From Arion vulgaris (lineage: Eukaryota; Mollusca; Gastropoda; Stylommatophora; Arionidae), in assembly GCA_020796225.1 (NCBI GenBank), contig CM036756.1, positions 63,417,644 to 63,481,643 of the forward strand: 64,000 nt of DNA, in the 5' to 3' direction. The notes under the pieces are model-generated. The model saw only the letters and a program-made list of their open reading frames with translations. It was not told the DNA's origin and searched no databases. The position numbers were made by a program, and so were the translations under genes. Shown piece by piece: positions 52,841 to 63,428 of the stretch; positions within the stretch are counted from its first letter, which is position 1; the number at the start of each line of letters is the position of its first letter.

Positions 52841-53221
52841 CCTATCTAACAAGGATTGCTGCAGATTGAGAAAGTTGCATATAATTTCTTGCTGCAATGC
52901 AAGTGACTGTCATACGTGTTGACTATTGCTTGCTTCGTCGGTCTACAGTAGGAGAGAAATAAATAAAGGATTGGCAACGATGACATTCTTAGTACTGACA
53001 CGATTTGGTAATCAGTCGAAGCATTTTTAGTAGCAAAAGCAAGCGTTTGTTAGGTAATTAAATTCTGTATAGATCAAAGTTTGTCAGCGGCTAAAGTTTG
53101 CCAGATCTCTTCGACCTTTATAAAACTGGTTTGGGCATGCCCTCAATCAATTCATGACAAGTCTTCCTTTCTCTAGCTATCTCTTGCACATCCGTCAATC
53201 TCTTCCTTATATTGTTAATAT
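52841..53221. other. no recognised feature
   Basis: Unique AT-rich sequence. Confidence 0.3.
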
Positions 53222-53395
53222 ATGACCGCCTGCCCAGTGTGTTCGTAGAGCGTTTGACGACGGGTGACAAGCTCCCTGTGAGTACTGTTCAATTCCGCGG
53301 GCTGGCAGACAAGACACAGGTTCTCCAGATTTGCGGTGTTCATGGCACCGAACCGAAGAGCTGAAAGCTCGTGCTTCTGGGTCGAAATCGAATCT
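53222..53395 (+). mobile_element. SINE-I copy
   Basis: GCCTGCCCAGTGTGTTCGTA, GTTTGACGACGGGTGACAAG, box B TGTTCAATTCCGCGG, CATGGCACCGAACCGAAGAG. Confidence 0.9.
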
Positions 53396-53667
53396 ATGTT
53401 TCAAAATCTCTTCTCAATTTATTTTTGTGTCCCCTTTTCCGCTTAGTTGCGGGTTCCAGAAAATGACCCTTATTGTTATATCACTCTAGGGTTTCCTCAA
53501 GATGTATTTTATCCAGTACCTGCATCTTTTTTTCTCCTCTTGGTTCATTGAGATTTCTCTCGTTTTCTCTATAAGCTTCTAATTTCAGATCATATCAAAC
53601 ATTCTCAGCCCCTGTATTCTTGCACATGCACCGGTTGATTCATTTTTGTAATTTATTAGTTATTGTT

Positions 53668-53880
53668 GTTGCCCGTCTGCCCAGCGTGTTCGTAGCGCGT
53701 TGGACTACGGGTGACTATCCCTCTGTGTGCGGGTTCAATTCCGCGGAATTGCAGAAAAAGCCACAGATTGCCCAGATTTACGGTGTTCGTGGCACCGAAT
53801 CGAAGGGTTACGATGTCCATGGCACCGAGCCGAAGAGCTGAAAAGCTCAAGAGCTTCTGGATTGGGAAAAAAAAATATTG
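53668..53880 (+). mobile_element. SINE-I copy with poly-A tail
   Basis: GCCCGTCTGCCCAGCGTGTT, GTTGGACTACGGGTGACTAT, box B GGGTTCAATTCCGCGG, two copies of a TGGCACCGAxxCGAAG motif and a final A run. The two motif copies (53785, 53820) show a small internal duplication also seen at 41.25-41.30 kb. Confidence 0.92.
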
Positions 53881-53924
53881 TTTTAGTCATTCTTCATTTT
53901 TGTTTGATCTTGTAGCTTAAATGT

Positions 53925-54035
53925 TCTAACAGATGGGGTAGCCAACCGCAAGACAAACCCTACCTCATTCCCCTATTACAACTTGTAGGTTGCAGTGTTA
54001 CTATTTTATGTTCGTCTTGTATGCCCACACGGGCA
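53925..54035 (-). mobile_element. SINE-A degenerate fragment
   Basis: TGTAGGTTGCAGTGTTACTA and the neighbouring CCCTATTACAACT keep the SINE-A order. The rest is lost. Confidence 0.55.
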
Positions 54036-54284
54036 AAAGATGCGCATACAATTATTTAAAGTTCTTTTGAATGAGACTATATTCCATTTTAAAACAATTT
54101 CATAAAATCTATTCAGACAAAATAAGAGCAGTAGATCGACAATAACATTCATAAAGAACGAACATAACATATTTTAGTGGAAAATAAAATACGATAAAAT
54201 GTTTTGCACACGTCTCAATATATTAAAACGTATATAGGGAACAACTGGCAAATTCATGCATGTACGTATGTGTGTGTGTATGTG

Positions 54285-54675
54285 TGGTTATGTGCTCGCT
54301 TCTCGTTTCAAAAGTACTTGATTTGCTCCCTCGCGGCGCCATCAAGATATTTTCCCAGAGGTTGCCTGTTCTCATGTGAGATTGAGTTCCTAGTCCTATC
54401 GGAGACGGACGGTAAAAGGTATGGCCCGTGTTCAAGCTGAGCACGTAAATGACCTTTGGTAGGTTCAAATCGATAAGAGCAGACTGGAAAGCAGTTGCAT
54501 GAGCAAAATTCATTAGAAAGATTAATTAGTAAAATTCCTACAAAATATTTTCAAACTACCTCGGAGCTACGAAGTTTGTGGACTACCGCCGAGATCTTCA
54601 TGTGTAAAAATGAGATCGGAGCACATATAGTTACTCACAGAAGTGCAATGATGATGATCTTATCAATCCGAAAAC
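54285..54675 (+). mobile_element. SINE-E complete copy, single core
   Basis: TGTGCTCGCTTCTCG, TTGCTCCCTCGCGG, TTCCTAGTCCTATCGGAGAC, GGACGGTAAAAGG, GACTGGAAAGCAGTTGCATG, then core GGAGCTACGAAGTTTGTGG, CCGAGATCTTCATGTGTAAA, GAGATCGGAGCACATATAGT, GAAGTGCAATGATGATGATC. It is the reference for the amplified core at 61.5-63 kb. Confidence 0.88.
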
Positions 54676-55169
54676 ATGAAAGTCATTAAGTCCGAAAACT
54701 TTAAAAGGGGATAGGATGTTAGGAGTCATCAAGATAAAATGTGTAAACATTACATCAGAGCTAAACAAAAACAAAGGCAATATATTACATCTCTAATATA
54801 AAGGTTAAAACACAAATACCAAATCAACATACAATGAGTGACACGTCAAGTGTCTTTGCTCAATATCTGATGTAGAAACAACGAATCATCAGACTGATTA
54901 CATGACATTGACAAGCGGTAAAAGTCAGCTCCAAGTACAACTTAACATTCTTGAAATTCTTCTTTGGCAAGTGTTCTTCCATCTGGTAAAGATCGTCTCT
55001 CTTGTTAGGTTCGGTTTCTAGTTTTCTGTATAACATCAAGACAGTTTACGCAAAACGTATATTTAAATTGAGAATGTTCTTGAACAACTTATTATACTAC
55101 AATAAATGTGGTATACACATATATTCTTTCCTTAATTTGTATCCGCCATCGCAATTTATATATTATCAT
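54676..55169. other. no recognised feature
   Basis: AT-rich unique sequence. A short duplication of AATCCGAAAAC/AGTCCGAAAAC at the SINE-E end. Confidence 0.3.
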
Positions 55170-55583
55170 TATCTAAAAGCTTGTTCTGAGCAGAACTTTG
55201 ACACTCTAATAGTCATTCGGAGTTACTCTCTCTCTCTATCATAGGCTTGATGTCCCTCCTCTGCAGCCGCCATACTCAAATCTTCAGTTACATTATAAAT
55301 CCATCTTCAGTGAGGTTTTCCTCTTCTCCGCTTTGCAGGTATGCCTCCTTCCATAATAGACTTCTCCAACCCGTTGTGTATTTTTATATAATAAAAATAC
55401 TTCAACACTCTAATTCATGTTTGTATCATCAGCCTGTTTTCGTTGACTGAGTTCTTTCTGGATAGATCTATTTTTTTTCTTTTCTGTCCATGGTATACGG
55501 ATGACTCTATCGAAATACTCATATTCAAAAGTGGATTCATGTTTTTCCACTGCCTTGTTCAATGCACATGTTTCACACCAATA

Positions 55584-55590
<7 letters not shown>
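55170..55590 (-). mobile_element. NL-e copy
   Basis: Co-linear with 46.2-46.6 kb on the minus strand (TTGTTCTGAGCAGAACTTTG, ATAAATCCATCTTCAGTGAG, GTTTTCGTTGACTGAGTTC, CATGGTATACGGATGACTC). The frame is broken. Confidence 0.8.
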
Positions 55591-55634
<44 letters not shown>

Positions 55635-55635
55635 C
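55584..55635. repeat. (CT)n(TA)n(TG)n compound microsatellite
   Basis: Adjacent dinucleotide runs CTCTCT, TATATA and TGTGTG. Confidence 0.95.
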
Positions 55636-56029
55636 AGTGTTTTTGACTTTACAGACGGTCAATTGGCAAGTGTTTTACTGTGACAACTTCTGAGTTTTCG
55701 CTTTTCTATCTTGTCGTTCAGCTCATACATACGTCTCTTCTCAAAAGACTCTCGGCCCTTTCGTAATTTGGCTTTCCACAGAAACGTTTTTCATTGAGAC
55801 TTTGCAGAAACCTTTATATCTGAGCAGTGGTCTGCCCTGGTGCCTCTTCCCTCCGTGTATATATGTATATATAATAGGTGTGTGTGAGTGTATATATATA
55901 TAAAACTAATAGATTGTATCGCTGAGATAAAACTACCAAGATCTTGCCACTCCCCCACCCCGACGTGTGTGAATATTCTAAGAAGTAAAATGAAAATAAA
56001 TCATATTTACCAACCATAAAAACAGTTGT
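55636..56029. other. no recognised feature
   Basis: Unique sequence with small AT/GT runs at 55858-55905. Confidence 0.3.
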
Positions 56030-56275
56030 GGCGTCTGTGGCTTAGTGGATAGTGACTCGGTCTATTAACCCCGACGTTCTGAGTTCGAATCACGCTGTGA
56101 ACAGTTTGGTTGAAAATTGTTTCGCGTGGATTTTTTGCAAAAGGACGATGGCCCTCTCCGTTCAGAAAGCAATGGCAAACTACTGAACGTAATAATGCCT
56201 AGAAAAATCACAAACAGCGTTAAAAATCTGGAGTTGATTCGCAAAGTCCTGTAAAGGATATGCAATTAATTTTTT
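56030..56275 (+). mobile_element. SINE-H complete copy
   Basis: GGCGTCTGTGGCTTAGTGGA, box B GAGTTCGAATCACGC, TTTCGCGTGGATTTTTTGC, AAAGCAATGGCAAACTACTG, AATGCCTAGAAAAATC, end AAAGGATATGCAATTAA. The head has good A and B boxes, but the acceptor stem is not complementary. Confidence 0.93.
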
Positions 56276-56622
56276 TAAAAGAGTGAGCATTCCATGCAAA
56301 TCGCGAGTTATTTTTCTAGGTTTATTTTCCATTTATATGTCAGGGTTTAGCTATAAAATTGGTGATGATGTCATGAATTATTTTAAAATAATGCAGAGCG
56401 ACATTTCTTCACCAAACATAACTTGAATAACGAATATCCTGTTCGTTTTAAATTTGACAGGACACCAAAAGTTAAAATACTTTCAAATAACATTATATAC
56501 CAAATTTCATACTACTTATGTAAGTACCATATTTTTAAAAGTTCAGTAGGAATCAAGATTTTTTTCTTCTATTATTTTATTATTTTTAGTAATATGATTG
56601 TTAAGAACACTTTCTAATTATT

Positions 56623-56699
56623 ACAACTATTAGTAGTAGAAGTAGTAGCATTAGTAGTAATAGTAGCAGTAGTATTAGTAACAGTAGTAGTAGTAGTTT
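56623..56699. repeat. (TAG)n microsatellite
   Basis: Interrupted AGT/TAG triplets (CAGTAGTAGTAGTAG etc.). Confidence 0.9.
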
Positions 56700-56708
56700 T
56701 ACTTTCGT

Positions 56709-57081
56709 CACACGGTGTCTTCGTATAAGTTCCCGTGCATGTGTTTTGCCCATTGTTACAAATGCTGAGTACAGCCATATATGTTGCTAATTATATGTTT
56801 GTTTCCCCACTGTTATTCCCCTTTTGTTATGCTGGGTGCATCTATATATCAATAACCTACAAGTCTAACACCCAATCTGTCCAAGGTCGTTACTATGGTC
56901 ACGGAGACAATTTTCGTCAACATGCTTGGCCCAGATTACGGAATTGTCTAAGTCTGCACTACACGATTCTTAATCTCCTTATTTTGGAGTGCTTAATAAT
57001 CTACGTGATACAGTGCTCTCCAACTTTTCTATTTACTGGAGGACTTCCGATTAATCGCTGAGAAAGGGCTGGCACCGTGTG
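56709..57081. mobile_element. MITE with CACACGGTG ends (373 bp)
   Basis: Inverted ends CACACGGTGTC and GGCACCGTGTG. A 108-codon frame crosses it without known motifs. The flanks show no clear TSD. The inner heptamer CACGGTG resembles Transib/RSS-type ends but this is speculative. Confidence 0.55.
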
Positions 57082-57392
57082 AAAATTGCAGTAATAATAC
57101 AAACAATAACACTAATAACAACGATATTACGATTCATATTTTAAAAATAACATTATATAGTAATCCTAACCTATAATCCTGATGTTTAGTTTTATAACAA
57201 AATAAAGCACTTACATTTTACGTAGTGCAAACTTGAACACTGCATATTTCATGTAGGTTTAGAACATTCTGATATATAACCGGAGCAGACTGCATTTAAT
57301 ACATCATATAGGTGTGAGCCTGTAAGGCAGGATCGGTTTTTTTCTCTTCATGATGTTAATATATGAAACAATATTTCACGTAGATTTCCGTG
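57082..57392. other. no recognised feature
   Basis: AT-rich. Confidence 0.3.
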
Positions 57393-57645
57393 TTTTGCCG
57401 GGGCTCGCAAGGAGAAAAAATAAGCACCGTAACCTACAAGGAATGTCGTAAGAGGTGACTGAGGTAGGGCCTAGGGAAACTTCACAGAAATCATAAAAAG
57501 CATCGCAGAAACCGGATGTGCTAGCCTACTTGTAGGGGCGAAACTGGCACAGTGTACCATCACTCTTAGGCTCAGATTACATACAATCACAAAGAGTGGC
57601 TTAACAAGTGGTCGATATGGAGCGCTCAGGAAAAAAGAAGAGAAC
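57393..57645 (+). mobile_element. SINE-A copy
   Basis: GCCGGGGCTCGCAAGG, ACCTACAAGGAATGTCGTAA GAGGTGACTGAGG, CCTACTTGTAGGGGCGAAAC, GGTCGATATGGAGCGCTC, tail GAAAAAAGAAGAG. Confidence 0.92.
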
Positions 57646-57861
57646 ATAGATATGATGAACCAAAGTACTAATATATCTTCAGAGTAACACTACTAATTAA
57701 TGAATATTTGGTCTTGAAAGTCTAGAAATGTGCATACTTGTCATGGAAGGAATATAGTTTATATATATGAATGATTCACCAGCTAATATTAATAACAACA
57801 TGAATATAATTTTAGATACATGTTAGAATATTAAAATCTAATCCTAAATCTTTAGTCCCAC
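57646..57861. other. no recognised feature
   Basis: AT-rich. Confidence 0.3.
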
Positions 57862-58065
57862 AGACACTGATGGGATCCTATTTGATGTTCAGAGACGGAC
57901 ACGGATGGAACCTTACATGATGTTCTCAGATAGACTTGGATGGAATCTTACATGATGTTCTCAGATAGACTTGGATGGAATCTTACATGATGTTCTCAGA
58001 CAGACACGTGGGGAATCTTACATAAGGTTCTCAGACAGACATTGACGGAATCCTACATAAAGTTC
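57862..58065. repeat. 35-bp x 5-6 minisatellite
   Basis: Unit TTGGATGGAATCTTACATGA TGTTCTCAGATAGAC. Outer units are degenerate. Confidence 0.88.
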
Positions 58066-58290
58066 AAGTACGGATGAAATTCTACAAGACAGGTAAAGAA
58101 TCTTACCAGATTTGTCTGACAATCAGATAAGCTTAAAATCTTCTGAAGAGTAGAAGGAATCCTTCAGGATTTGTTCTGACAATCGAGAAGAAAACTTCGC
58201 ATCTTCTCTGAAAGAGTTAGAAGGAATCCTGCAGGATTTGTTCTGACAATCAAGGAAGTAAACTTACATGATCTTTTCTGAATGAATCCT
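58066..58290. repeat. about 67-70 bp degenerate repeat x 3
   Basis: GAAGGAATCCTTCAGGATTT GTTCTGACAATC at 58151 recurs at 58210, with a more diverged copy near 58095. It shares GGAAT-CTTACA words with the preceding 35-bp unit, so it may be a higher-order derivative. Confidence 0.7.
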
Positions 58291-58535
58291 ACATCGTTTA
58301 CTCAGTCAATTCCTTTCCTGGTGGTCTCTATGGTCAGGTAAATTGTCTATTATTTGTTCTGCATTTTGCCCGCGCTAAAACATGTGCAAAAGTGCATGCT
58401 TGTTTTCTCAACAACAGAATCAACGTTTTCTTCTGAACTTCAGAATTCGATCAGTTAAATAATGACAAATTCCGTTCCGACATTGAAGGTTATCTGCACT
58501 TTATCTATGCGTTATGTTCCTTTTCGTGATTATCA
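58291..58535. other. no recognised feature
   Basis: Unique AT-rich sequence. Confidence 0.3.
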
Positions 58536-58894
58536 GATCAGCGCAACGCCCGAGTGGTTACCAGGGCCCAAATTGGGGTGTAAGTAATAGAACCACTGTT
58601 ACCTGCCACGTATGTCGTAAGAGTCGACTAAGGAGGTTGGACGTGGGGCTAGCTACCCCACATCGTAAAAAATAATACATGGCTACAGTACGGAGAGCGA
58701 ACCGAGTAAACGCTGGCCGAAATCGGACACATCGCCGAAGGATAAGCAGCAGAGCTCCAAATGGTGCTGAAGATGTGTCGTAAAACACACCAATGCTAAG
58801 GTTGAATGAATCAGATTTCAACACGAATAGAATTTATGGGGAGATCTAGTACATCGGTTTGGGCGGTGATCGCGAGAGAGAGAGATCAGCGCAA
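58536..58894 (+). mobile_element. SINE-C, intact 337-bp copy with 11-bp TSD
   Basis: GATCAGCGCAA at 58536-58546 and 58884-58894 delimit CGCCCGAGTGGTTACCAGGG ... GATCGCGAGAGAGAGA. It shares the 5' module with SINE-B (AATAGAACCACTGTTACCTG, GTATGTCGTAAGAGTCGACT AAGGAGG). The 3' two thirds are unique here. The tail is (GA)n. Confidence 0.95.
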
Positions 58895-59065
58895 GTCTCA
58901 TCGCCCCATAGAATGTTGCCTACAATGTATCTCCAATTCTCTCTATCCTTGCAATTGGGCCACATTCTTTCCAAACTAAGCTATGCCAATATTTTATTGC
59001 AGTTACTTTCTAACCCGTTTCGTTGTCTGTATCGTGCAAGCTTATCATCAACCATTTCTTTCTGT
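58895..59065 (-). mobile_element. probable NL 3' end
   Basis: The minus strand encodes MWPNCKDRENWRYIVGNILW GDE, reminiscent of the (A)xDRxxWRxxV end of non-LTR polyproteins. The SINE-C TSD lies at its end. Confidence 0.45.
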
Positions 59066-59254
59066 ATGCTTTTTTAACATGACAAGTCTTCAAATTTTAA
59101 AAAGTCAGAATTAATTACCTGGGAATCGTTACAAAAATCTCTTTTCGTAGCTAATTTGCGAACGAATTTTGTTTATTTAGTTCTGTCCGACATTATATAG
59201 TTTAGTGTCTATGGTTTTACGAAATGAGGACATCAGAATGTTTCATAATTTCAT
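59066..59254. other. no recognised feature
   Basis: Short AT-rich interval. Confidence 0.3.
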
Positions 59255-59470
59255 GCACAAAATACATCGAAAGACAACAAACGCAGTGGTTTTGACATTT
59301 AATGAGAATGGGATACAAAAAACCACCATACACAGCATACAATAAAAGAGATCAGGTACTAGAGCAAAGGGAAGACCAAGAAAAAGATGGATAGACAATA
59401 TCAAGACCACACTACATAAACACGGATATAACACAACAAGGACGACTCATCTGGGCCTAGAATGCAAATT
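59255..59470 (+). mobile_element. NL C-terminal fragment
   Basis: The plus strand encodes SGTRAKGRPRKRWIDNIKTT then LHKHGYNTTRTTHLGLECKL. This is the basic GRPRKRW motif of non-LTR C termini. The upstream part is decayed. Confidence 0.75.
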
Positions 59471-59627
59471 AAAGCTCCCATCCCTACGCTTAACGGCAAT
59501 AGTGGACAACCAATTCTATCTTCCACCTGGGAATAGACAATAGACAATAGTGTCTATGATTTGGCCTCTTGGTGAGAATGTACCTGAATACACCAGTTGC
59601 AAGCGCGTACAACTTTAAAATGAAATC

Positions 59628-60061
59628 ATTTAGAACAGTATTTTCCAAAGTGGGTGGTACCGCCCCCAGTGGGCGCTGAAGCATTATATGGGGCGATAGG
59701 GTTCAGAAGAATTTCGGGGGGTGGTTTGTTCAGGCGATTAGGGGTCGGTGGCTCCTTAAAGAAATTATTAATAAATAATTTAAAACAAATTATTTTAGTT
59801 ATTTTGCGATTGAATAATCATTTAAAATATGAATTCTGCATTTAAATTCATCTTATGCCCGTCTTACACGATCCATTTATTTTCATCAATTTTCTATTTC
59901 ATGTATATAATAATTTGAAAATTGACCATGTATGACAGAAATATTGAATTTTCTATGTAGAAGAGGAAATAGAGAGAAAATAGAGTGGGGGAACGTTACA
60001 AAATTTATGTTGTACGAAGTGGACGGTGAGCCGAAATAGTTTGGGAATCTATGATCTAGAG
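59628..60061. mobile_element. hAT-like nonautonomous element (418 bp), 8-bp TSD
   Basis: Ends CAGTATTTTCCAAAGTGGG and AAATAGTTTGGGAATCTATG. The flanks ATTTAGAA (59628-59635) and ATCTAGAG (60054-60061) agree at 6 of 8 bases (two transitions). The G-rich left interior (GGTACCGCCCCCAGTGGGCG) is typical of a widespread hAT type. It inserted beside a GRPRKRW-encoding stretch (60058-60085). Confidence 0.78.
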
Positions 60062-61026
60062 GCAGACCAAGAAAACGATGGAATGATTGAGTTACATGCA
60101 TTTTAAAACTCGACAATACCACATCTTATTAAACGACCGAGCGTGCACTATCTCAGCAATCGATCATCAGCTGAACATGCGATACATAGCGGCAAAACAA
60201 AAGAAGAGGACAAAATAAGAAGAAAAAAAGTCTATGTTTCCTTGTTTTTATACATCCACAAACATGCGTATCCATTGAATCGAAGTCGTTTTATTGTTTG
60301 TTTTCCGCTATTATCCGCATATTTTAGTTTGCAACACTCTATCTTTTTTTCTTCTACATTCAATGTTCTATTCTCATATTTTAAGTTTTCGATGCATTCT
60401 TTACTACCTTGTTTTCTTTAACAAAATATGACTAGCTCTTCTGTATCTCTTTTTAACTCCTTGCTCCTTCACTGTACCTTGTTAGCCCCATTAACAAAGA
60501 CAAATACAAAACATGTCATTATTCTTATCGGTAATTTTTCTTTGGATGTTAATGATTGCCTTAAGATTCTCATTTCATTTTCCCAATACTGGTAGTCTGC
60601 TCTTGGCCTCATTTTCTCATTCGCCATCACCAGTTGTTACATAATGAACTTTACAGCCAAATAAATCCGGAACAAATGTAAGGGAGGCAATTGACCGAGA
60701 TGATGGAGAAGAACTGTCGACATTTTTGCCATTTCATTGTCTGAGAGTGTTACATTCCATGTCACACGTTCTACGAGATGCCAGGAGTTGAATGCCACAG
60801 TTTGAGTGCATGTGTGAGGTATGTGTAGGTTCTTGGTTTCCTTGTAAATAGAAATGATTAGTGTTTGTAATTATCGCCAACGCAAACCTTGTGTAATGTG
60901 ATCCTCAGGTAGCAACTACGATATTCGTTTTGTAACTTTCATTTCAGTCAATACTTTTCTCATTAATATAACAAATATTCAATCAATCAATTTATCGATC
61001 TAGTAGAGGTTTACATAACAGTGATC
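60062..61026. other. mostly unassigned
   Basis: First about 30 bp encode RGRPRKRW (NL remnant). The rest is AT-rich with short frames and no recognised repeat or exon. Confidence 0.35.
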
Positions 61027-61342
61027 ATTATTTCTTCTATATGTTATCGATTTACAATATACTAAATCTCTGGGAGTCTCTGTAGTGTAGAGTTTGGGTG
61101 CTCGTCTCAAGTGCTTAAGGTACCAGGTTCGCTCCCTCGTGGAACCATATATATATTTTTCTAGATATCCCTGATCGCAGTGTAGGTGAAATCGAGTTCC
61201 TAGTCCTATTGAAGACGGACGATAAAACGTAGGTCATGTGTTGAAGTTGAACACGTAAAAGAACAAGTGGCAGTGTAAAATTGTGAACAGTTGACTGGAA
61301 AGTCACTGCTCGAGCAAAATTCGTTAGAAAAAGTTTTAACTT

Positions 61343-61470
61343 CTTGTGGACCAAACGCTACACTAAGTGGCTCTGGGTTGAAGCCTTTTACAAGGAGCCA
61401 CACTAAAGGGCGTTTTTTTATTCTAAACACAAATAGCTTGTAAAAACATGGCTTTTGCCCTGGTCTACTT
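61343..61470. mobile_element. small MITE, TAGTGGACCA type, copy 2
   Basis: CTTGTGGACCAAACGCTACA ... TTGCCCTGGTCTACTTC interrupts the SINE-E body relative to 54.5 kb. Shorter copy at 23.44 kb. Confidence 0.55.
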
Positions 61471-61529
61471 CAAATAAAATATCTACAAAATATCTTCACC
61501 ATCTTCAAAATTACATCGTGACCCTCGCC

Positions 61530-63003
61530 GGTCCTACCGAGTTCGTGCACTGCCGGTGAGATCTTCATGTGTAAGGAAGAGATCGGATCACATTTGGTAA
61601 CTCACCGAGTTCGTGCACTGCCGGTGAGATCTTCATGTGTAAGGAAGAGATCGGATCACATTTGGTAACTCACCGAGTTCGTGCAATGCCGGTGAGATCT
61701 TCATGTGTAAGGAAGAGATCGGATCACATTTGGTAACTCACCGAGTTCGTGCACTGCCGGTGAGATCTTCATGTGTAGGAAGAGATCAGATCACATTTGG
61801 TAATTCACCGAGTTCGTGCAATGCCGGTGAGATCTTCTTGTAAGGAAGAGATCGGATGATTTGGTAACTCACCGAAGGCAATGCCGGTGAGATCTTCAGT
61901 GTAAGGAAGAGATCGATCACATTTGTAACTCACCGAAGTGCACTGCCGGTGAATCTTCTTGTAAGGAAGAGATCGGATCACATTGCAACTCACCAAGTGC
62001 AATGCCGGTGAGATCTTCATGTGAAGGAAGAGATCGGATCAATTTGAACTCACCGAAGTGCACTGCCGGTGAGATCTTCGTTAAGGAAGAGATCGGATCA
62101 CATTTGGTAACTCACCGAAGTGCACTGCCGGTGAGATCTTCATGTGTAGAAGAGATCGGATCACATTGAACTCACCGAAGTGCAATGCCGGTGAGATCTT
62201 CTGTAGGAAGAGATCGGATCACATTTGGAACTCACCGAGTTCGTGCAATGCCGGTGAGATCTTCAGTGTAAGGAAGAGATCGGATCACATTTGTAACTCA
62301 CCGAGTTCGGCAAGCCGGTGAGATCTTCATGTGTATGAAGAGATCGGATCACATTGGTAACTCACCGAAGTGCAATGCCGGTGAGATCTTCGTGTAAGGA
62401 AGAGATCGGATCAATTGGTAACTCACCGAAGTCACTGCCGGTGAGATCTTCGTTAAAGGAAGAGATCGATCACATTTGGTAACTCACCGAAGTGCACTGC
62501 CGGTGAGATCTTCATGTGTAAGGAAGAGATCGGATCACATTTGGTAACTCACCGAAGTGCAATGCCGGTGAGATCTTCATGTAAGGAAGAGATCGGATCA
62601 ATTTGTAACTCACCGAGTTCGCAATGCCGTGAGATCTTCATGTAAGAAGAGATCGGATCACTTTGAACTCACCGAGTTCGTGCAATGCCGTGAACTTCAT
62701 GTAAGGAAGAGATCGGATCACATTTGGAACTCACCGAAGTGCAATGCCGGTGAGATCTTCTGTAAGAAGAGATCGGATCACATTTGGTAACTCACCGAGT
62801 TCGTGCAATGCCGGTGAGATCTTCATGTGTAAGGAAGAGATCGGATCACATTTGGTAACTCACCGAGTTCGTGCAATGCCGGTGAGATCTTCATGTGTAA
62901 GGAAGAGATCGGATCACATTTGGTAACTCACCGAGTTCGTGCAATGCCGGTGAGATCTTCATGTGTAAGGAAGAGATCGGATCACATTTGGTAACTCACC
63001 GAG
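61530..63003. repeat. about 64-68 bp x 23 satellite derived from SINE-E core
   Basis: Unit CACCGAGTTCGTGCACTGCC GGTGAGATCTTCATGTGTAA GGAAGAGATCGGATCACATT TGGTAACT. Two junction types occur (CCGAGTTCGTGCA and CCGAAGTGCA), matching the 5' and 3' ends of the single core. The outer units are clean. Units between 61800 and 62780 carry many 1-3 base deletions. Confidence 0.97.
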
Positions 63004-63149
63004 TAAGTGAAATGATTATGGTCTCATCAGTAATAGTAATAATTATTTCTTCTATATGTCTTCGATCTACAATATACTAAATCTCTCTAGCATTTAATTC
63101 TTTCATACTCTCTCTTTCAACTTTTACTTTATCCATGCTCTCTTCTTCT

Positions 63150-63420
63150 TCTTCCCCTTTCAACTCCTAACGGAGCACAGGTCTTCAACAAACTTCTTCC
63201 AGCTCTTCCTCTTTCTTGACATCCCATGTAATTCTCTCCATGTTTTACCTATCCTTTTAATATCAGCCTCCAGCTCTCTTCTCCACGTCTGTCTAGACCT
63301 TCCTCTACTCCTCTTTCCCCGTGGGTTCTAAAACAGTGCCAATCTTGCAATGCTTCCTGTCGGTCTTCTCAATGTTTGTTCTATCCCTAGTGTTTTATCC
63401 CTATTGTCTGTAATCTTCAA
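63150..63420 (-). mobile_element. NL-a group 3' end
   Basis: The minus strand encodes RRPTGSIARLALF, GKRSRGRSRQTWRRELEADI and KRIGKTWRELHGMSRKRKSW, ending EDLCSVRS-stop. It is the common C terminus of this clade. One stop interrupts (LALF-stop-NPRG). Its 5' side runs straight into the 16-bp array. Confidence 0.9.
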
Positions 63421-63428
63421 TTAGTCTA

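Larger units (their letters stand above)
61027..63086 (+). mobile_element. SINE-E composite with satellite core and 45-bp flanking repeats
   Basis: 45-bp direct repeats (61027-61071 and 63042-63086; both start ATTATTTCTTCTATATGT, 42 of 45 identical) bracket a SINE-E. The head is GTCTCTGTAGTGTAGAG, box B GGTTCGCTCCC, and the body is TCCTAGTCCTATTGAAGACG and GGACGATAAAACG. A small MITE is inserted at 61343-61470. The core then expands into about 23 tandem units. The end reads GTGAAATGATTATGGTCTCA TC. Confidence 0.85.

Noticed and set aside
56735..57061. 108-codon frame as a host membrane protein
   Set aside because: It sits wholly inside a TIR-bounded element, and its hydrophobicity follows from T-rich DNA.
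61530..63003. CRISPR-like regular spacing
   Set aside because: There are no unique spacers, the whole unit repeats, the context is eukaryotic, and the unit derives from a SINE core.
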